Assembly (NCBI GenBank): GCA_018376135.1 | Contig: JAHABX010000014.1 | Coordinates: 1 to 64,000, forward strand | Direction of reading: 5' to 3' | Source of the DNA: Clostridiales bacterium | GTDB lineage: Bacteria > Bacillota > Clostridia > Lachnospirales > Lachnospiraceae | Length of the DNA: 64,000 nt | Shown here: positions 51,762 to 59,937 of the stretch, piece after piece | Layout of the letters: every line of letters starts with the position of its first letter | Numbering within the stretch: position 1 is the stretch's first letter | Notes under the pieces: model-generated | Database searches by the model: none | What the model was told of the DNA's origin: nothing | Seen by the model: only the letters and a program-made list of their open reading frames with translations | Made by a program: the position numbers and the translations under genes

Positions 51762-53072
51762 TTAGAGAATGTCGATATACTCTCCTGCCAGTGCCTTATT
51801 CATGCTTCTTACGGCACAGAACTTACCGCACATACTGCAGGTATCGCTGTGATCCTCCTCCGGGCTTCTGCTGTCACGGATCGCCCTGGCTGTCTCCGGA
51901 TCCATGGCACACTCAAACTGTGCATCCCAGTCCAGTCTTCTTCTGGCGTCCGCCATCTGATCGTCAATATCTCTTGCTCCCGGAATCCCCTTCGCAATAT
52001 CCGCTGCATGAGCTGCGATCTTGGAAGCGATGATACCCTGCTTTACATCCTCCACATTGGGCAGTGCCAGATGCTCTGCCGGCGTTACATAGCAGAGGAA
52101 TGCCGCACCGCTCATAGCTGCCACGGCACCTCCGATGGCTCCTGTAATATGGTCATAGCCCGGTGCAATGTCTGTTACCAGAGGTCCTAACACATAGAAG
52201 GGCGCACCCATACAGATGCTCTTCTGTACTTCCATATTTGCAGCCACCTGATTCAGAGGCATGTGTCCCGGTCCCTCAACCATAACCTGTACATTGTGAT
52301 CCCATGCACGCTTGGTCAGCTCTCCCAGGCGTACCAGCTCCTCGATCTGGCACACATCCGTTGCATCCGCCAGGCATCCCGGACGGCAGGCATCTCCGAG
52401 AGAAATGGTCACATCATGCTCCTCGCAGATATCCAGAATCTCGTCATAATATTCATAGAACGGATTCTCCTCTCCGGTCATGCTCATCCAGGCGAACACA
52501 AGGCTTCCTCCACGGCTGACAATATTCATTTTTCTCTTGTGCCTGCGGATCTGCTCAATGGTCTTTCTGGTGATTCCGCAGTGCAGAGTAACAAAATCCA
52601 CTCCGTCCTCCGCATGGAGACGTACCACATCCACAAAATCCTTTGCCGTCAGAGTCGCCAGGTCTCTCTGATAATGGATCACGCTGTCATATACCGGTAC
52701 CGTTCCGATCATGACCGGGCATTCCTTTGTCAGCTTCTGACGGAAGGGCTGGGTATTGCCATGGCTGGACAGATCCATGATCGCCTCTGCGCCCAGATCT
52801 ACCGCACTCATAACCTTCTGCATCTCGATATCATAATCCTTGCAGTCTCTGGACACGCCCAGATTCACATTTACCTTGGTGCGCAGCATGCTTCCCACAC
52901 CCTCCGGGTCCAGACAGGTATGATGCTTGTTGGCACAGATCGCCACTTTACCCTCTGCGACCAGCTTCATAAGCTGCTCCACCGGCATGTGCTCCTTCTT
53001 TGCCACCGTCTCGATCTGAGGGGTCACGATCCCTTTTCTTGCTGCATCCATCTGTGTTGTATAAGTGTTCAT
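51762..53072 (-). CDS. thiC: Phosphomethylpyrimidine synthase ThiC
   Basis: A 436-residue radical-SAM enzyme that converts aminoimidazole ribotide to HMP phosphate. The C-terminal cluster motif is CSMCGKFCAVR. Other features include DLSSHGNTQPFR, TLHCGITRKTIEQ, SRGGSLVFAWM and EGPGHMPLNQ. It is the short form without the N-terminal domain of plant and E. coli enzymes, as usual in clostridia. It is the last gene of the thi operon, 51 bp after thiD. Confidence 0.96.
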   Translation of the reverse strand: MNTYTTQMDAARKGIVTPQIETVAKKEHMPVEQLMKLVAEGKVAICANKHHTCLDPEGVGSMLRTKVNVNLGVSRDCKDYDIEMQKVMSAVDLGAEAIMDLSSHGNTQPFRQKLTKECPVMIGTVPVYDSVIHYQRDLATLTAKDFVDVVRLHAEDGVDFVTLHCGITRKTIEQIRRHKRKMNIVSRGGSLVFAWMSMTGEENPFYEYYDEILDICEEHDVTISLGDACRPGCLADATDVCQIEELVRLGELTKRAWDHNVQVMVEGPGHMPLNQVAANMEVQKSICMGAPFYVLGPLVTDIAPGYDHITGAIGGAVAAMSGAAFLCYVTPAEHLALPNVEDVKQGIIASKIAAHAADIAKGIPGARDIDDQMADARRRLDWDAQFECAMDPETARAIRDSRSPEEDHSDTCSMCGKFCAVRSMNKALAGEYIDIL

Positions 53073-53123
53073 TTTTCTTCCTCCTTTATTCTATAACGAT
53101 TCCATTCCAAACTTTTCTTCTCT

Positions 53124-53906
53124 TCAGCCCAGACGAAATACATGGTTCATCGGACCGGAGCCCTTTCCCAGATCAAGCTGTGCCGAAAGAGCTCCGGACA
53201 GGTATTCCTTCGCCTGGCGCACCGCATCCTCCAGCGATAAGCCCAGGGCAAGATTACTTGCGATCGCACTTGACAGGGTACAGCCTGTCCCGTGGGTATT
53301 CGGATTGTCGATCCTGCGTCCTTCCATCCATACCGCTCCCTGATCACTGTATAACAGGTCATTGGCATCATTTACCCGGTGACCTCCTTTACAGAGCACT
53401 GCACAGTGATATTTCTCATATAACCACTGGGCCGCCCGCTCCATGCCTTCCGCATCCCGGATCTCCATACCGGTCAGCACCTCTGCCTCCGGAATATTGG
53501 GCGTGATGACCTCCGCCAGCGGGAAAAGCTCCGCCTGCATAACAAGTGCCGCATCCTCCTGCATAAGTCTGGAGCCGCTGGTGGATACCATGACCGGATC
53601 CAGCACAATATGTCCTGCCTTATACGTTCTCAGCCTGTCCGCCGTCACCTTCATCAGTCCGCCGGACGAAAGCATCCCGATCTTGACCGCATCCGGAAAA
53701 ATGTCCGTAAATATACAGTCCAGCTGATTTCCCAGAAATTCCGGAGTGACCTCCATAATTCCATAGACTCCTGTAGTATTCTGAGCGGTCAGAGCTGCCA
53801 CCGCACTCATGGCATACACTCCGTGAGCCGTCATGGTCTTGATGTCCGCCTGGATTCCAGCTCCTCCGCTGGAATCACTTCCGGCGATCGTCAATGCTGT
53901 TCTCAT
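53124..53906 (-). CDS. thiD: Hydroxymethylpyrimidine/phosphomethylpyrimidine kinase
   Basis: A 260-residue ribokinase-fold kinase that phosphorylates HMP and HMP-P. The N-terminal TIAGSDSSGGAGIQADIKT and the C-terminal NTHGTGCTLSSAIASNLALG are standard ThiD motifs, with DPVMVSTSG in between. It overlaps thiE by four bases. Confidence 0.96.
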   Translation of the reverse strand: MRTALTIAGSDSSGGAGIQADIKTMTAHGVYAMSAVAALTAQNTTGVYGIMEVTPEFLGNQLDCIFTDIFPDAVKIGMLSSGGLMKVTADRLRTYKAGHIVLDPVMVSTSGSRLMQEDAALVMQAELFPLAEVITPNIPEAEVLTGMEIRDAEGMERAAQWLYEKYHCAVLCKGGHRVNDANDLLYSDQGAVWMEGRRIDNPNTHGTGCTLSSAIASNLALGLSLEDAVRQAKEYLSGALSAQLDLGKGSGPMNHVFRLG

Positions 53907-54544
53907 TTCCTCTCTCCTTTCAAAAGCTCCAGAAACTCCTTTGCCGCAGCCGTCTTGTCAGCCGCTCCAAACAGTGCGCTGATCACAGCCACCCCATCCA
54001 TACCGGTTCCCAAAAGCTGCTTCACATTTTCCCGGTTGATTCCTCCAATTGCCACCACCGGAATGGACACAGCGCGGCAGATTGCCCTTAACTCCTCTTT
54101 AGACAGGGTAGTCACATCCGTCTTGGTCGTACTTCCAAACACTGCCCCGCAGCCGATATAATCTGCGCCTGCCCGCTCCGCAGCCAGCGCCTCCTCCACA
54201 TTGTGGGCACTTCCGCCGATGATAAATCCGTCACCCAGATAAGCTCTCGCCTTCTCGATCCCCATATCGGAAAGTCCCACATGCACACCGTCTGCTCCCG
54301 ACTGCTTTGCAATATCCACCCGGTCATTGATGATGAGCGGCACCTCATAACGTCCGCACAGTTCCTTCAATTCCAGCGCTTCCTGAAGAAACAGTTCATC
54401 ATCTGCTTCCTTTTCCCGAAGCTGTACACAGGTAACGCCTGCCTTTAACAGCTCCTCCACCGGCTCTGAAAGCCGCTCTCCCGGGCGGAGCCAGCTCCGG
54501 TCCGTGACCGCATACAGGGTCATTGCCTTTGCCTCTATCTTCAT
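53903..54544 (-). CDS. thiE: Thiamine-phosphate synthase
   Basis: A 213-residue TIM-barrel enzyme that joins HMP-PP and thiazole phosphate. Motifs are LYAVTDRSWL, CVQLREKEADDELF, DGVHVGLSDMGIEKAR and GAVFGSTTKTD. I use the ATG before KIEAKAM, which overlaps the thiM stop by four bases; the frame is open ten codons further. Length is normal. Confidence 0.95.
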   Translation of the reverse strand: MKIEAKAMTLYAVTDRSWLRPGERLSEPVEELLKAGVTCVQLREKEADDELFLQEALELKELCGRYEVPLIINDRVDIAKQSGADGVHVGLSDMGIEKARAYLGDGFIIGGSAHNVEEALAAERAGADYIGCGAVFGSTTKTDVTTLSKEELRAICRAVSIPVVAIGGINRENVKQLLGTGMDGVAVISALFGAADKTAAAKEFLELLKGERK

Positions 54545-55365
54545 TCCTGTTCCACCTTTCTTCCGCTGCAGCACTCCTCCAGCGCATCGAACAAATGCCT
54601 GTGGAAGCTGCCGATTCCTCCATATTCTCTGTCCGTGCGGCTTCCTGCCAGTTCGGAGCTCTCCTTCCAGAGAGCGCCTGCCTCACATGCCGCCTCATAG
54701 GGCGGCAGACCCGCACCTGCGAACAGGGCACACAATGCTGACAGCATACATCCGCTGCCGGTGATCCGTGCCATCCTTTGATCACCTCCATGCAGGAGTT
54801 CAAAGCCTCTGCCGTCGGACACCACATCCACTTCTCCGCTTACAAGGGCGGCACAGTCATATGCCTGAGCCAGCCGTCCTGCAAGATGACGCTGCTCCTG
54901 CTCCGATACTGCAATACCGCTCTCCACGCCGCCTGACCGGATACCAGCTTCCCGGGTGGATACTTCTCCCCGCATCCCCAGAAGTATATACGCCTCCTCC
55001 TGATTGCAGCGGATAATGGACGGGCGGATCTCACTTAACAGTCTTTGGATCCCACTCCTTCGGAACCGGCTTGCCCCTGCTCCTACCGGATCCAGCACCA
55101 CCGGATGGGCAAGCTTTGCCGCCCTTCTGCCTGCAAGGATACAGGCTTCCCATTTCTCCTGGTCGGGAACTCCCGTATTCAGAAGCGTCGCATGACAGAT
55201 TTCCGTGATCTCTGCCGCCTCTTCGGGTGACTGCGCCATGATCGCACTGCCTCCCGCCGCCAGCAGCAGGTTCGCCATATCCTGCATGGTGACCGGATTC
55301 GTCAGACAATGGACTCTGGGCGATCTCTCCCGAAGCCGTTCCGCCAGCTCTTTTCTGTCCATCAT
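54541..55365 (-). CDS. thiM: Hydroxyethylthiazole kinase
   Basis: A 274-residue ribokinase-like enzyme that salvages thiazole. Motifs are VHCLTNPVTMQDMANLLLAAGG, written here as positions about 19-40, DPVGAGASRFR and ITGSGCMLSALCALFAG. It starts right at the base before the thiW gene ends, so expression is coupled. Presence of thiM and thiW without thiG or thiH shows that this operon relies on salvaged thiazole. Confidence 0.95.
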   Translation of the reverse strand: MMDRKELAERLRERSPRVHCLTNPVTMQDMANLLLAAGGSAIMAQSPEEAAEITEICHATLLNTGVPDQEKWEACILAGRRAAKLAHPVVLDPVGAGASRFRRSGIQRLLSEIRPSIIRCNQEEAYILLGMRGEVSTREAGIRSGGVESGIAVSEQEQRHLAGRLAQAYDCAALVSGEVDVVSDGRGFELLHGGDQRMARITGSGCMLSALCALFAGAGLPPYEAACEAGALWKESSELAGSRTDREYGGIGSFHRHLFDALEECCSGRKVEQE

Positions 55366-55875
55366 TTATCTCACTCCCTGAAGCTGACCAAGCACGCCGC
55401 CCTTTTCCATAACCGTGATCAGCCCAAAAGCAAGGATACTGCCTGCCACTGTGGAAATCAGAAACGGCACCACATAGACAAACAGCCCCGCAGGCTCTCC
55501 TCCCATAAGAAGCTTTGCCACCGGATAAGCCGCGATCCCTCCAAGGATCCCTGTTCCCAGTGACTCTGCCGCACAGGTCAGCGACAGCTTTCTGCTGCCT
55601 GCATAGACAAGACCGCAGCACAGTGCCCCTACCATACTTCCCGGAAACGCCATCAGGCTTCCAAGTCCCATCAGGTTGCGGAGCAGACTGGCACAAAAGG
55701 CAATTCCCGTTCCCCACCAGGGACCAAGCGTTACTGCCGCCAGCACATTGACCATATGCTGTACCGGAGCACATTTACTGCCTGCCACCGGGAAGCTCAG
55801 CAGACTTCCTGCCACGGCTGCCGCCACCAGCACCCCTGCCAGCGCCAGCCTCCTCGTTGTATCCTGTTGTTTCAT
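55366..55875 (-). CDS. thiW: Thiazole/thiamine-precursor ECF transporter S component ThiW
   Basis: A 169-residue membrane protein with about five or six helices. Family features are SFPVAGSKCAPVQHMVNVLAA, here positions about 26-46, and GTGIAFCASLLRNLMGLGS. ThiW is thought to bring in hydroxyethylthiazole through an ECF energizing module encoded elsewhere. I use the ATG before KQQDTTRR, with AAGGAGAC upstream; the frame is open 40 codons further through leader hairpins. It is the first gene after the TPP riboswitch. Confidence 0.9.
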   Translation of the reverse strand: MKQQDTTRRLALAGVLVAAAVAGSLLSFPVAGSKCAPVQHMVNVLAAVTLGPWWGTGIAFCASLLRNLMGLGSLMAFPGSMVGALCCGLVYAGSRKLSLTCAAESLGTGILGGIAAYPVAKLLMGGEPAGLFVYVVPFLISTVAGSILAFGLITVMEKGGVLGQLQGVR

Positions 55876-55917
55876 TACTTCCTGTCTCCTTTCTGTCTTC
55901 GGATCTCTGCCATAAAA

Positions 55918-55939
55918 AGAATCCCGTCTGCGGGATTCT
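55918..55939 (-). terminator. Third hairpin in the thi leader
   Basis: AGAATCCC and GGGATTCT pair around a six-base loop, followed on the minus strand by TTTTATGG. It lies 43 bases before the thiW start, downstream of the dispersed repeat. Confidence 0.6.
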
Positions 55940-55978
55940 CCGCCTGCGGCGGGTCGCAAAGCGACATAATTCCGGTCC

Positions 55979-56043
55979 GCCGCAGTGCGATCCATAGCGG
56001 AGCGTTTTTTAATTCACAGGACGTAATTTCCTGTGAATTAAAA
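55979..56043. repeat. 64-bp dispersed palindromic repeat, copy 2
   Basis: About 94 percent identical to 35239-35302 in the same orientation. Here the inverted repeat is longer and perfect (TAATTCACAGGA/TCCTGTGAATTA). It again lies just after a leader hairpin with a T run and before the first gene of a riboswitch-controlled operon. Confidence 0.8.
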
Positions 56044-56044
56044 A

Positions 56045-56066
56045 AGAGATGCGCGCAGGCATCTCT
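56045..56066 (-). terminator. Second hairpin in the thi leader
   Basis: AGAGATGC and GCATCTCT form an 8-bp stem with a 6-base loop, followed on the minus strand by TTTTTTAATT. It resembles the first terminator in stem sequence. Confidence 0.7.
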
Positions 56067-56103
56067 CCATTCTCTGAGCATATACGGTCCTCCGTACAAA
56101 AAA

Positions 56104-56124
56104 AGAGATACCGCAGGTATCTCT
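56104..56124 (-). terminator. TPP riboswitch terminator
   Basis: AGAGATACC and GGTATCTCT pair with a three-base loop, followed on the minus strand by TTTTTTTG. It lies directly after the aptamer and is the likely switch element. Confidence 0.8.
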
Positions 56125-56129
56125 TCACA

Positions 56130-56226
56130 TCACTCATCCTTGTCCCTACGTTGGCATTATCCAAATCAGGTTGTGGGTCAAAGCAATTCAGCTTCCTCTC
56201 AGCCAGCTTCCAGCCAGCTCCCCATC
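56130..56226 (-). promoter_or_regulatory. TPP (thiamine pyrophosphate) riboswitch
   Basis: The minus strand shows the THI-box elements GGCTGAGAGG, GACCCACAACCTGATTTGG and ATAATGCCAACGTAGGGA in the right order. It should repress thiW-M-E-D-C when TPP is plentiful. The promoter further upstream is not clear, apart from the AT-rich 56227-56300. Confidence 0.95.
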
Positions 56227-56307
56227 TCCATATATTTTCTAAGGGTTATTATAATGCGGAAGGAATTTTTTTGCAACTATAAATTTCCCAAAGTTTTCAT
56301 TTAACTG

Positions 56308-57177
56308 CTATTCATACCGGACCGTCAGTTCTTCTCCGTCACACACGGTCACCGCCGTCTGACCGGATGTATCCCATACGGGAATCCCCCGTTCCTCTAA
56401 AAGCTTCAGGGTCTTCTCCTCCGCCGGTTCTTCCACTGAACAGCAGATCACTGCTGCCGAGGGCATTGCCGCATCCAGAAGCTCCTTTAAACTCTTCTGA
56501 TATTCCCCGTGATGAGGCATCTTGATCCAGTCACAGCTCCAGTCTTCCTCCTGCGCAAGCATCTGAGCGATCCTTTCCTTCTCAATATCCCCGGTAAAAA
56601 GAAAGCTTTTCGTCCCGTAGGTCAGTTTCATCACCAGCGACAGATCGTTGTCGTATTCCTTACCCTTTTCCTGCTTTTTGGCAATCAGCGCTTCCGGATC
56701 AGCCGCCGGATAAATGACCAGCTCCATCTCTCCCACAGAAAGAGACATCTGCTCCGACAGCCTCTTCATATCCGGATGCCCCTGGAGGCTCTCCATGAAT
56801 TCCCCGTATTCCGGCCGGTCTCCCTCATAGTCCGGCATACAGACAGAAGCCACCTCCATATGCTCCATCAAGTATGCTGCGCCGCCCACATGGTCCTTAT
56901 CAAAATGTGTCACCAGAAGAAGGTCCACCCGGCTGATTCCCTGACTTTTCAGTTCCTGTACAAGTGCATCTCCGTCGTCCTTTTCTCCTGTATCTACCAC
57001 AATGGTCTGTTCCTCTGTCCGGATCAGTATACAGTCCGCCTTTCCCACCGGAAGCGCCGTGATCATCAGTCCGCCCTCCGGTTCGGGAGCTGTATCCGTC
57101 CCCTGTACCCATACCCAAAAATTAAGAAGAATAACTCCCATCAATACAGCCGGAATCAATCGTCTCTTCAGCATCAT
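56308..57177 (-). CDS. Exported metallo-beta-lactamase-fold protein (ComEC hydrolase-like)
   Basis: A 289-residue MBL-fold protein with an N-terminal membrane anchor or signal (about 5-26). The metal motif is LVTHFDKDHVGG (THxxxDHxGG), with later LFTGDIEKERIA and MPHHGEYQKS (the HHG of ComEC-type hydrolases). Homologues of this domain occur as stand-alone exported proteins near competence-type genes or as secreted hydrolases; the substrate is unknown. It starts 15 bases after the YbaK-type gene. Confidence 0.85.
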   Translation of the reverse strand: MMLKRRLIPAVLMGVILLNFWVWVQGTDTAPEPEGGLMITALPVGKADCILIRTEEQTIVVDTGEKDDGDALVQELKSQGISRVDLLLVTHFDKDHVGGAAYLMEHMEVASVCMPDYEGDRPEYGEFMESLQGHPDMKRLSEQMSLSVGEMELVIYPAADPEALIAKKQEKGKEYDNDLSLVMKLTYGTKSFLFTGDIEKERIAQMLAQEEDWSCDWIKMPHHGEYQKSLKELLDAAMPSAAVICCSVEEPAEEKTLKLLEERGIPVWDTSGQTAVTVCDGEELTVRYE

Positions 57178-57192
57178 TTCCGCATCTCCTTC

Positions 57193-57747
57193 CTATCCCT
57201 GCAGATCCACCAAAACCGGCTCGTGTCCGACTGCGGGAAGGAATTTATTCCAGATATCCGCACTGTTGATACGAAGGCTGCTGGTATTGACGCAGGGGTG
57301 ACAGCCGAATACCTCCTCCTCATATACCTGACGGTCGATCACCAGCTGCACCCGGTTTTCCGGATCATTCATAAGCCCCATGATACTGACAGACCCCGGC
57401 GTCAGATCCAAAAGCTCCTCTAAAAGCTCCGGGCTTCCAAAGGACAGACGGGGTGACTGAATCTGCCTGCAGAAATCCTTGGTCACGAACCGCTTCTTCC
57501 CCGGCATCAGCAGCAGATAAAATTTCGTCTTCTGGCTGTTGGTCAGAAACAGATTTTTACAGATCTCGATCCCCAGAAGCGCATCCACTCCCTGGCATGC
57601 CTCCACCGTCATCGCCGCCTCATGATCCACTCTCTGATACCGGATCCCCAGATGATCCAGAAGATCATACACTTTAAGCTCCTTCTCGGATCTTCCCTCC
57701 GGATCTGCGGGTCTTCCTTCATATATATGGTTGTCTATCCTTAACAT
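57193..57747 (-). CDS. YbaK/ProX-type aminoacyl-tRNA editing protein
   Basis: A 184-residue protein of the prolyl-tRNA deacylase (ProX/YbaK) family. The N-terminal helix region (KVYDLLDHLGIRYQRVDHEA) leads to KNLFLTNSQKTKFYLLLMP, a KRFVTKDFCRQI segment and the conserved GSVSIMGLMND. It would remove mischarged alanine or cysteine from tRNA. A C-terminal HPCVNTSSLRI is typical of ProX. AGAGGA precedes the ATG. Specificity is not resolved. Confidence 0.88.
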   Translation of the reverse strand: MLRIDNHIYEGRPADPEGRSEKELKVYDLLDHLGIRYQRVDHEAAMTVEACQGVDALLGIEICKNLFLTNSQKTKFYLLLMPGKKRFVTKDFCRQIQSPRLSFGSPELLEELLDLTPGSVSIMGLMNDPENRVQLVIDRQVYEEEVFGCHPCVNTSSLRINSADIWNKFLPAVGHEPVLVDLQG

Positions 57748-57781
57748 CTTTTAATCCTCTTTTTCTGCATTTCATTTTGTA

Positions 57782-58055
57782 TTAAAGATTTTTTTCAATC
57801 TGTTCTTTCAGCCACCAGATTGCAATGCCAATATAGGGTGTTTTGGGATCCGTTTCACTCTCCCACATATGTAGCAGTTCCATACAATTTTGACGCAAAT
57901 CACCTTCCTGACTCAGCAAATCTGCTTGAATCATATCCAGCACCGCTTTTCGGTTCTGAGGGATAGCCCTCTTTATCTGATAGCCCCTGTTCCTCCGCAT
58001 ATTTCTTTAATTCATCCAATTCAGGAGGTGCGGGCTGTTTTTCTATGAAAATCAT
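57782..58055 (-). pseudogene. Broken HNH nuclease gene of a Septu-like system (ptuB-type)
   Basis: From an ATG at 58055, which overlaps the ATPase stop as ATGA and has AGGAGGGGG upstream, the frame reads MIFIEKQPAPPELDELKKYA, the usual start of TIGR02646/PtuB-type HNH proteins, and then SDKEGY. The reading then needs a frame change to continue with NRKAVLDMIQADLL and end in PYIGIAIWWLKEQIEKNL, a C-terminus of such proteins. The central 130-150 residues with the HNH site are missing. The result is an out-of-frame internal deletion, so no active nuclease is made. The 72-codon frame at 57782-58000 is only its shifted tail. Confidence 0.6.
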
Positions 58056-59359
58056 TTCCCCCTCCTGAACTTCAGTAATTTTAATTTCACATTGCAGCCC
58101 ACAATTTCAGAATCGTCCTCTCCAATCATACCCTTCAGCTGTCCCAGCGTTTCTTCTGCATCCACTACATTTTCCTCGTCAATAAAACGATAAAACTGCT
58201 GAAATAATCTCTTAATTTCTACCGGACGCTCCGAAGAATGCATGATACCGCTGATAATAGTATTCGTATCCTTCCCATGCACCTCGCCGGAAGGCTCATA
58301 TGCCCTGCCGCCATCAAGCATAACAATATTTTCACTCTTTACCGTACTGATCACTGCCGGAGCGTGGGTACTGACAATCAACTGAACTTTGGGGAAAATT
58401 TCCCTTAAGTCGTCTATAATTCTCTGCTGCCAAGTAGGATGCAAATGCAAATCAATTTCATCGATCAAAATAATCCCGTCCGTTTCTTTGCAGACGTTTC
58501 CTAGAAGCTGCGGATTCAGCACCGCCATACGATACGCTATATCCGCCACCAGGCTGATGGTACTCTTATAACCATCGCTCAGCTGGTTTATTGGCATCCG
58601 CATCCATTTTCCTGACTCATCACGGTAAGCAACCTCTAATTCTTTGGTTCCTACATTGTACTGCATTTTGACATCTTCACTGCCGGTAATTTTCTTATAA
58701 CAAGTTTCCATTGCGGAATAGACTGCTTCCAGTTCAGGAATTCCTCCCAGATCCAACTCCTGATTCTGGTATTTCTGGATTGTCATTTTGGAAAACCAGT
58801 TCATCATCAATTTAATATTCGCTGTTCCATCCACGCAGTTTATATAACCATTCATCCGATTATTCGTTTCAAAAATATCACTTTGCTTTTCCCGATGATA
58901 ATCCCACAAACGTCCCGTACCATAATACGCAATGACAGGCAATATCAGATCAGCATCTCCATCTCTCAAATGCTTCTGAAAACGGATTCCCAAGTCAATC
59001 ATTTCATTCGCCTTACCCATGGTTGTACTGCCTGTTGATTTATTTAAACTTCGTTCCCATTGGAGAGTTCCGGATTTTACCACTGCTTCGGCTTCAACTG
59101 TAACCGGATACTGTGGCTGGATATCTTTGGTACTGCCCATAGAAAAGGATCTTAAACGAGCCTGACTTTTATCAATACTTCGTCCGGATAATCCATCCAT
59201 TTTTACAAATATTGTACTGATCGCAATGGCAATTCCCTCCATAATTGATGTTTTACCAGAACCATTCGCACCAACAAGCACTGTCAGATCAGGATGAAAA
59301 TCAATCTCTATCTGATCAAAACATCTAAAATTTTTAAGAGTCAGCTTCTGAATATGCAT
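58052..59359 (-). CDS. AAA/ABC-type ATPase of a Septu-like defence pair (PtuA-like)
   Basis: A 435-residue SMC/OLD-like ATPase. Walker A is VGANGSGKTSIMEG near residue 30, the Q-loop region follows, then the ABC-type signature LSDGYKST near 270, Walker B GIILIDEIDLHLHPTWQQ and the switch His in VSTHAPAVIS. This is the pattern of PtuA and related anti-phage ATPases. I use the ATG before HIQKLTLKN with GAGGTGAG upstream. The partner HNH gene directly downstream is broken, so the ATPase alone may now be inactive or have another role. Confidence 0.8.
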   Translation of the reverse strand: MHIQKLTLKNFRCFDQIEIDFHPDLTVLVGANGSGKTSIMEGIAIAISTIFVKMDGLSGRSIDKSQARLRSFSMGSTKDIQPQYPVTVEAEAVVKSGTLQWERSLNKSTGSTTMGKANEMIDLGIRFQKHLRDGDADLILPVIAYYGTGRLWDYHREKQSDIFETNNRMNGYINCVDGTANIKLMMNWFSKMTIQKYQNQELDLGGIPELEAVYSAMETCYKKITGSEDVKMQYNVGTKELEVAYRDESGKWMRMPINQLSDGYKSTISLVADIAYRMAVLNPQLLGNVCKETDGIILIDEIDLHLHPTWQQRIIDDLREIFPKVQLIVSTHAPAVISTVKSENIVMLDGGRAYEPSGEVHGKDTNTIISGIMHSSERPVEIKRLFQQFYRFIDEENVVDAEETLGQLKGMIGEDDSEIVGCNVKLKLLKFRRGK

Positions 59360-59529
59360 TTTCTCACCTCTTCCATATGATTGAGACCGGGACAATCTTA
59401 ACATTACATACTATTCTGTCATCCAATCCCATATCTATACCAACCTTTGTCAAATCACATTTTAATCAGAATACCACAAGAATGTACTTTTAACAATCAT
59501 CGTAAATGGTAATCCGATATTCTTTTCTC

Positions 59530-59558
59530 TTGACATTATCGATATTCGATATTATAAT
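59530..59558 (+). promoter_or_regulatory. Strong promoter of the padR operon
   Basis: TTGACA (59530-59535) and TATAAT (59553-59558) with a 17-bp spacer. It is embedded in the duplicated palindrome. Confidence 0.8.
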
Positions 59559-59580
59559 TCAATTATCGAATATCGATAAT
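59535..59580. promoter_or_regulatory. Duplicated PadR-type operator in a perfect 17-bp inverted repeat
   Basis: Arms 59535-59551 and 59564-59580 are exact inverted copies spaced by 12 bases. Each arm is itself a palindrome, TATCGA-TAT-TCGATA and TATCGA-ATA-TCGATA, so there are two operators whose centres lie 27 bp apart. One covers the promoter spacer and the other the start point. PadR self-repression is the likely use. Confidence 0.7.
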
Positions 59581-59601
59581 AGTACAGAAAGGAGCACATA
59601 C

Positions 59602-59937
59602 ATGGCACGGGAACAATTTCAGAGTCTGAGCGAGCAGATGTATTATATTCTGCTTGCACTGTGGGAGCCTCAGTGCGGAGCCGATATTGCACGGCAGGTG
59701 GTATCTCTGTCCGACGGACGGATGCAGATCGGACCAGGGACGCTCTACACCCTGCTGGCGCGCTTTGAGGAACAGGATATGATCCGGCAGACGGGAAGCG
59801 AAGGACGCCGGCGCTACTACGTGATCACGGACAAGGGCAAGCACATGCTCCGTACCGAATACCGCCGTCTGGAGACACTGATCCGGGACGGCTTCCCCTA
59901 TCTGCATGACAAAACGGGAGGTTATGAAAATGAGTAA
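59602..59937 (+). CDS. PadR-family transcriptional regulator
   Basis: A 111-residue winged-helix regulator. The pattern SEQMYYILLALWEP, then QIGPGTLYTLLARFEEQDMIRQT and RRYYVITDKGKHMLRTEYRRL, is that of PadR. It ends in the C-terminal helix used for dimerisation. The ATG before AREQFQS has AAAGGAG seven bases upstream; the open frame reaches back over the promoter. It overlaps the DUF2812 gene by eight bases. PadR regulators often control a cognate DUF2812-type membrane protein. Confidence 0.9.
   Translation: MAREQFQSLSEQMYYILLALWEPQCGADIARQVVSLSDGRMQIGPGTLYTLLARFEEQDMIRQTGSEGRRRYYVITDKGKHMLRTEYRRLETLIRDGFPYLHDKTGGYENE

Noticed and set aside
55875..56099. Minus-strand frame in the thi leader upstream of thiW
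   Set aside because: It runs through three hairpins and the dispersed repeat and shows no protein family; the thiW start lies at its end.
57782..58000. 72-codon frame as an independent small gene
   Set aside because: It is the shifted tail of the ptuB-type remnant, whose true start with a strong ribosome site is at 58055 in another frame.
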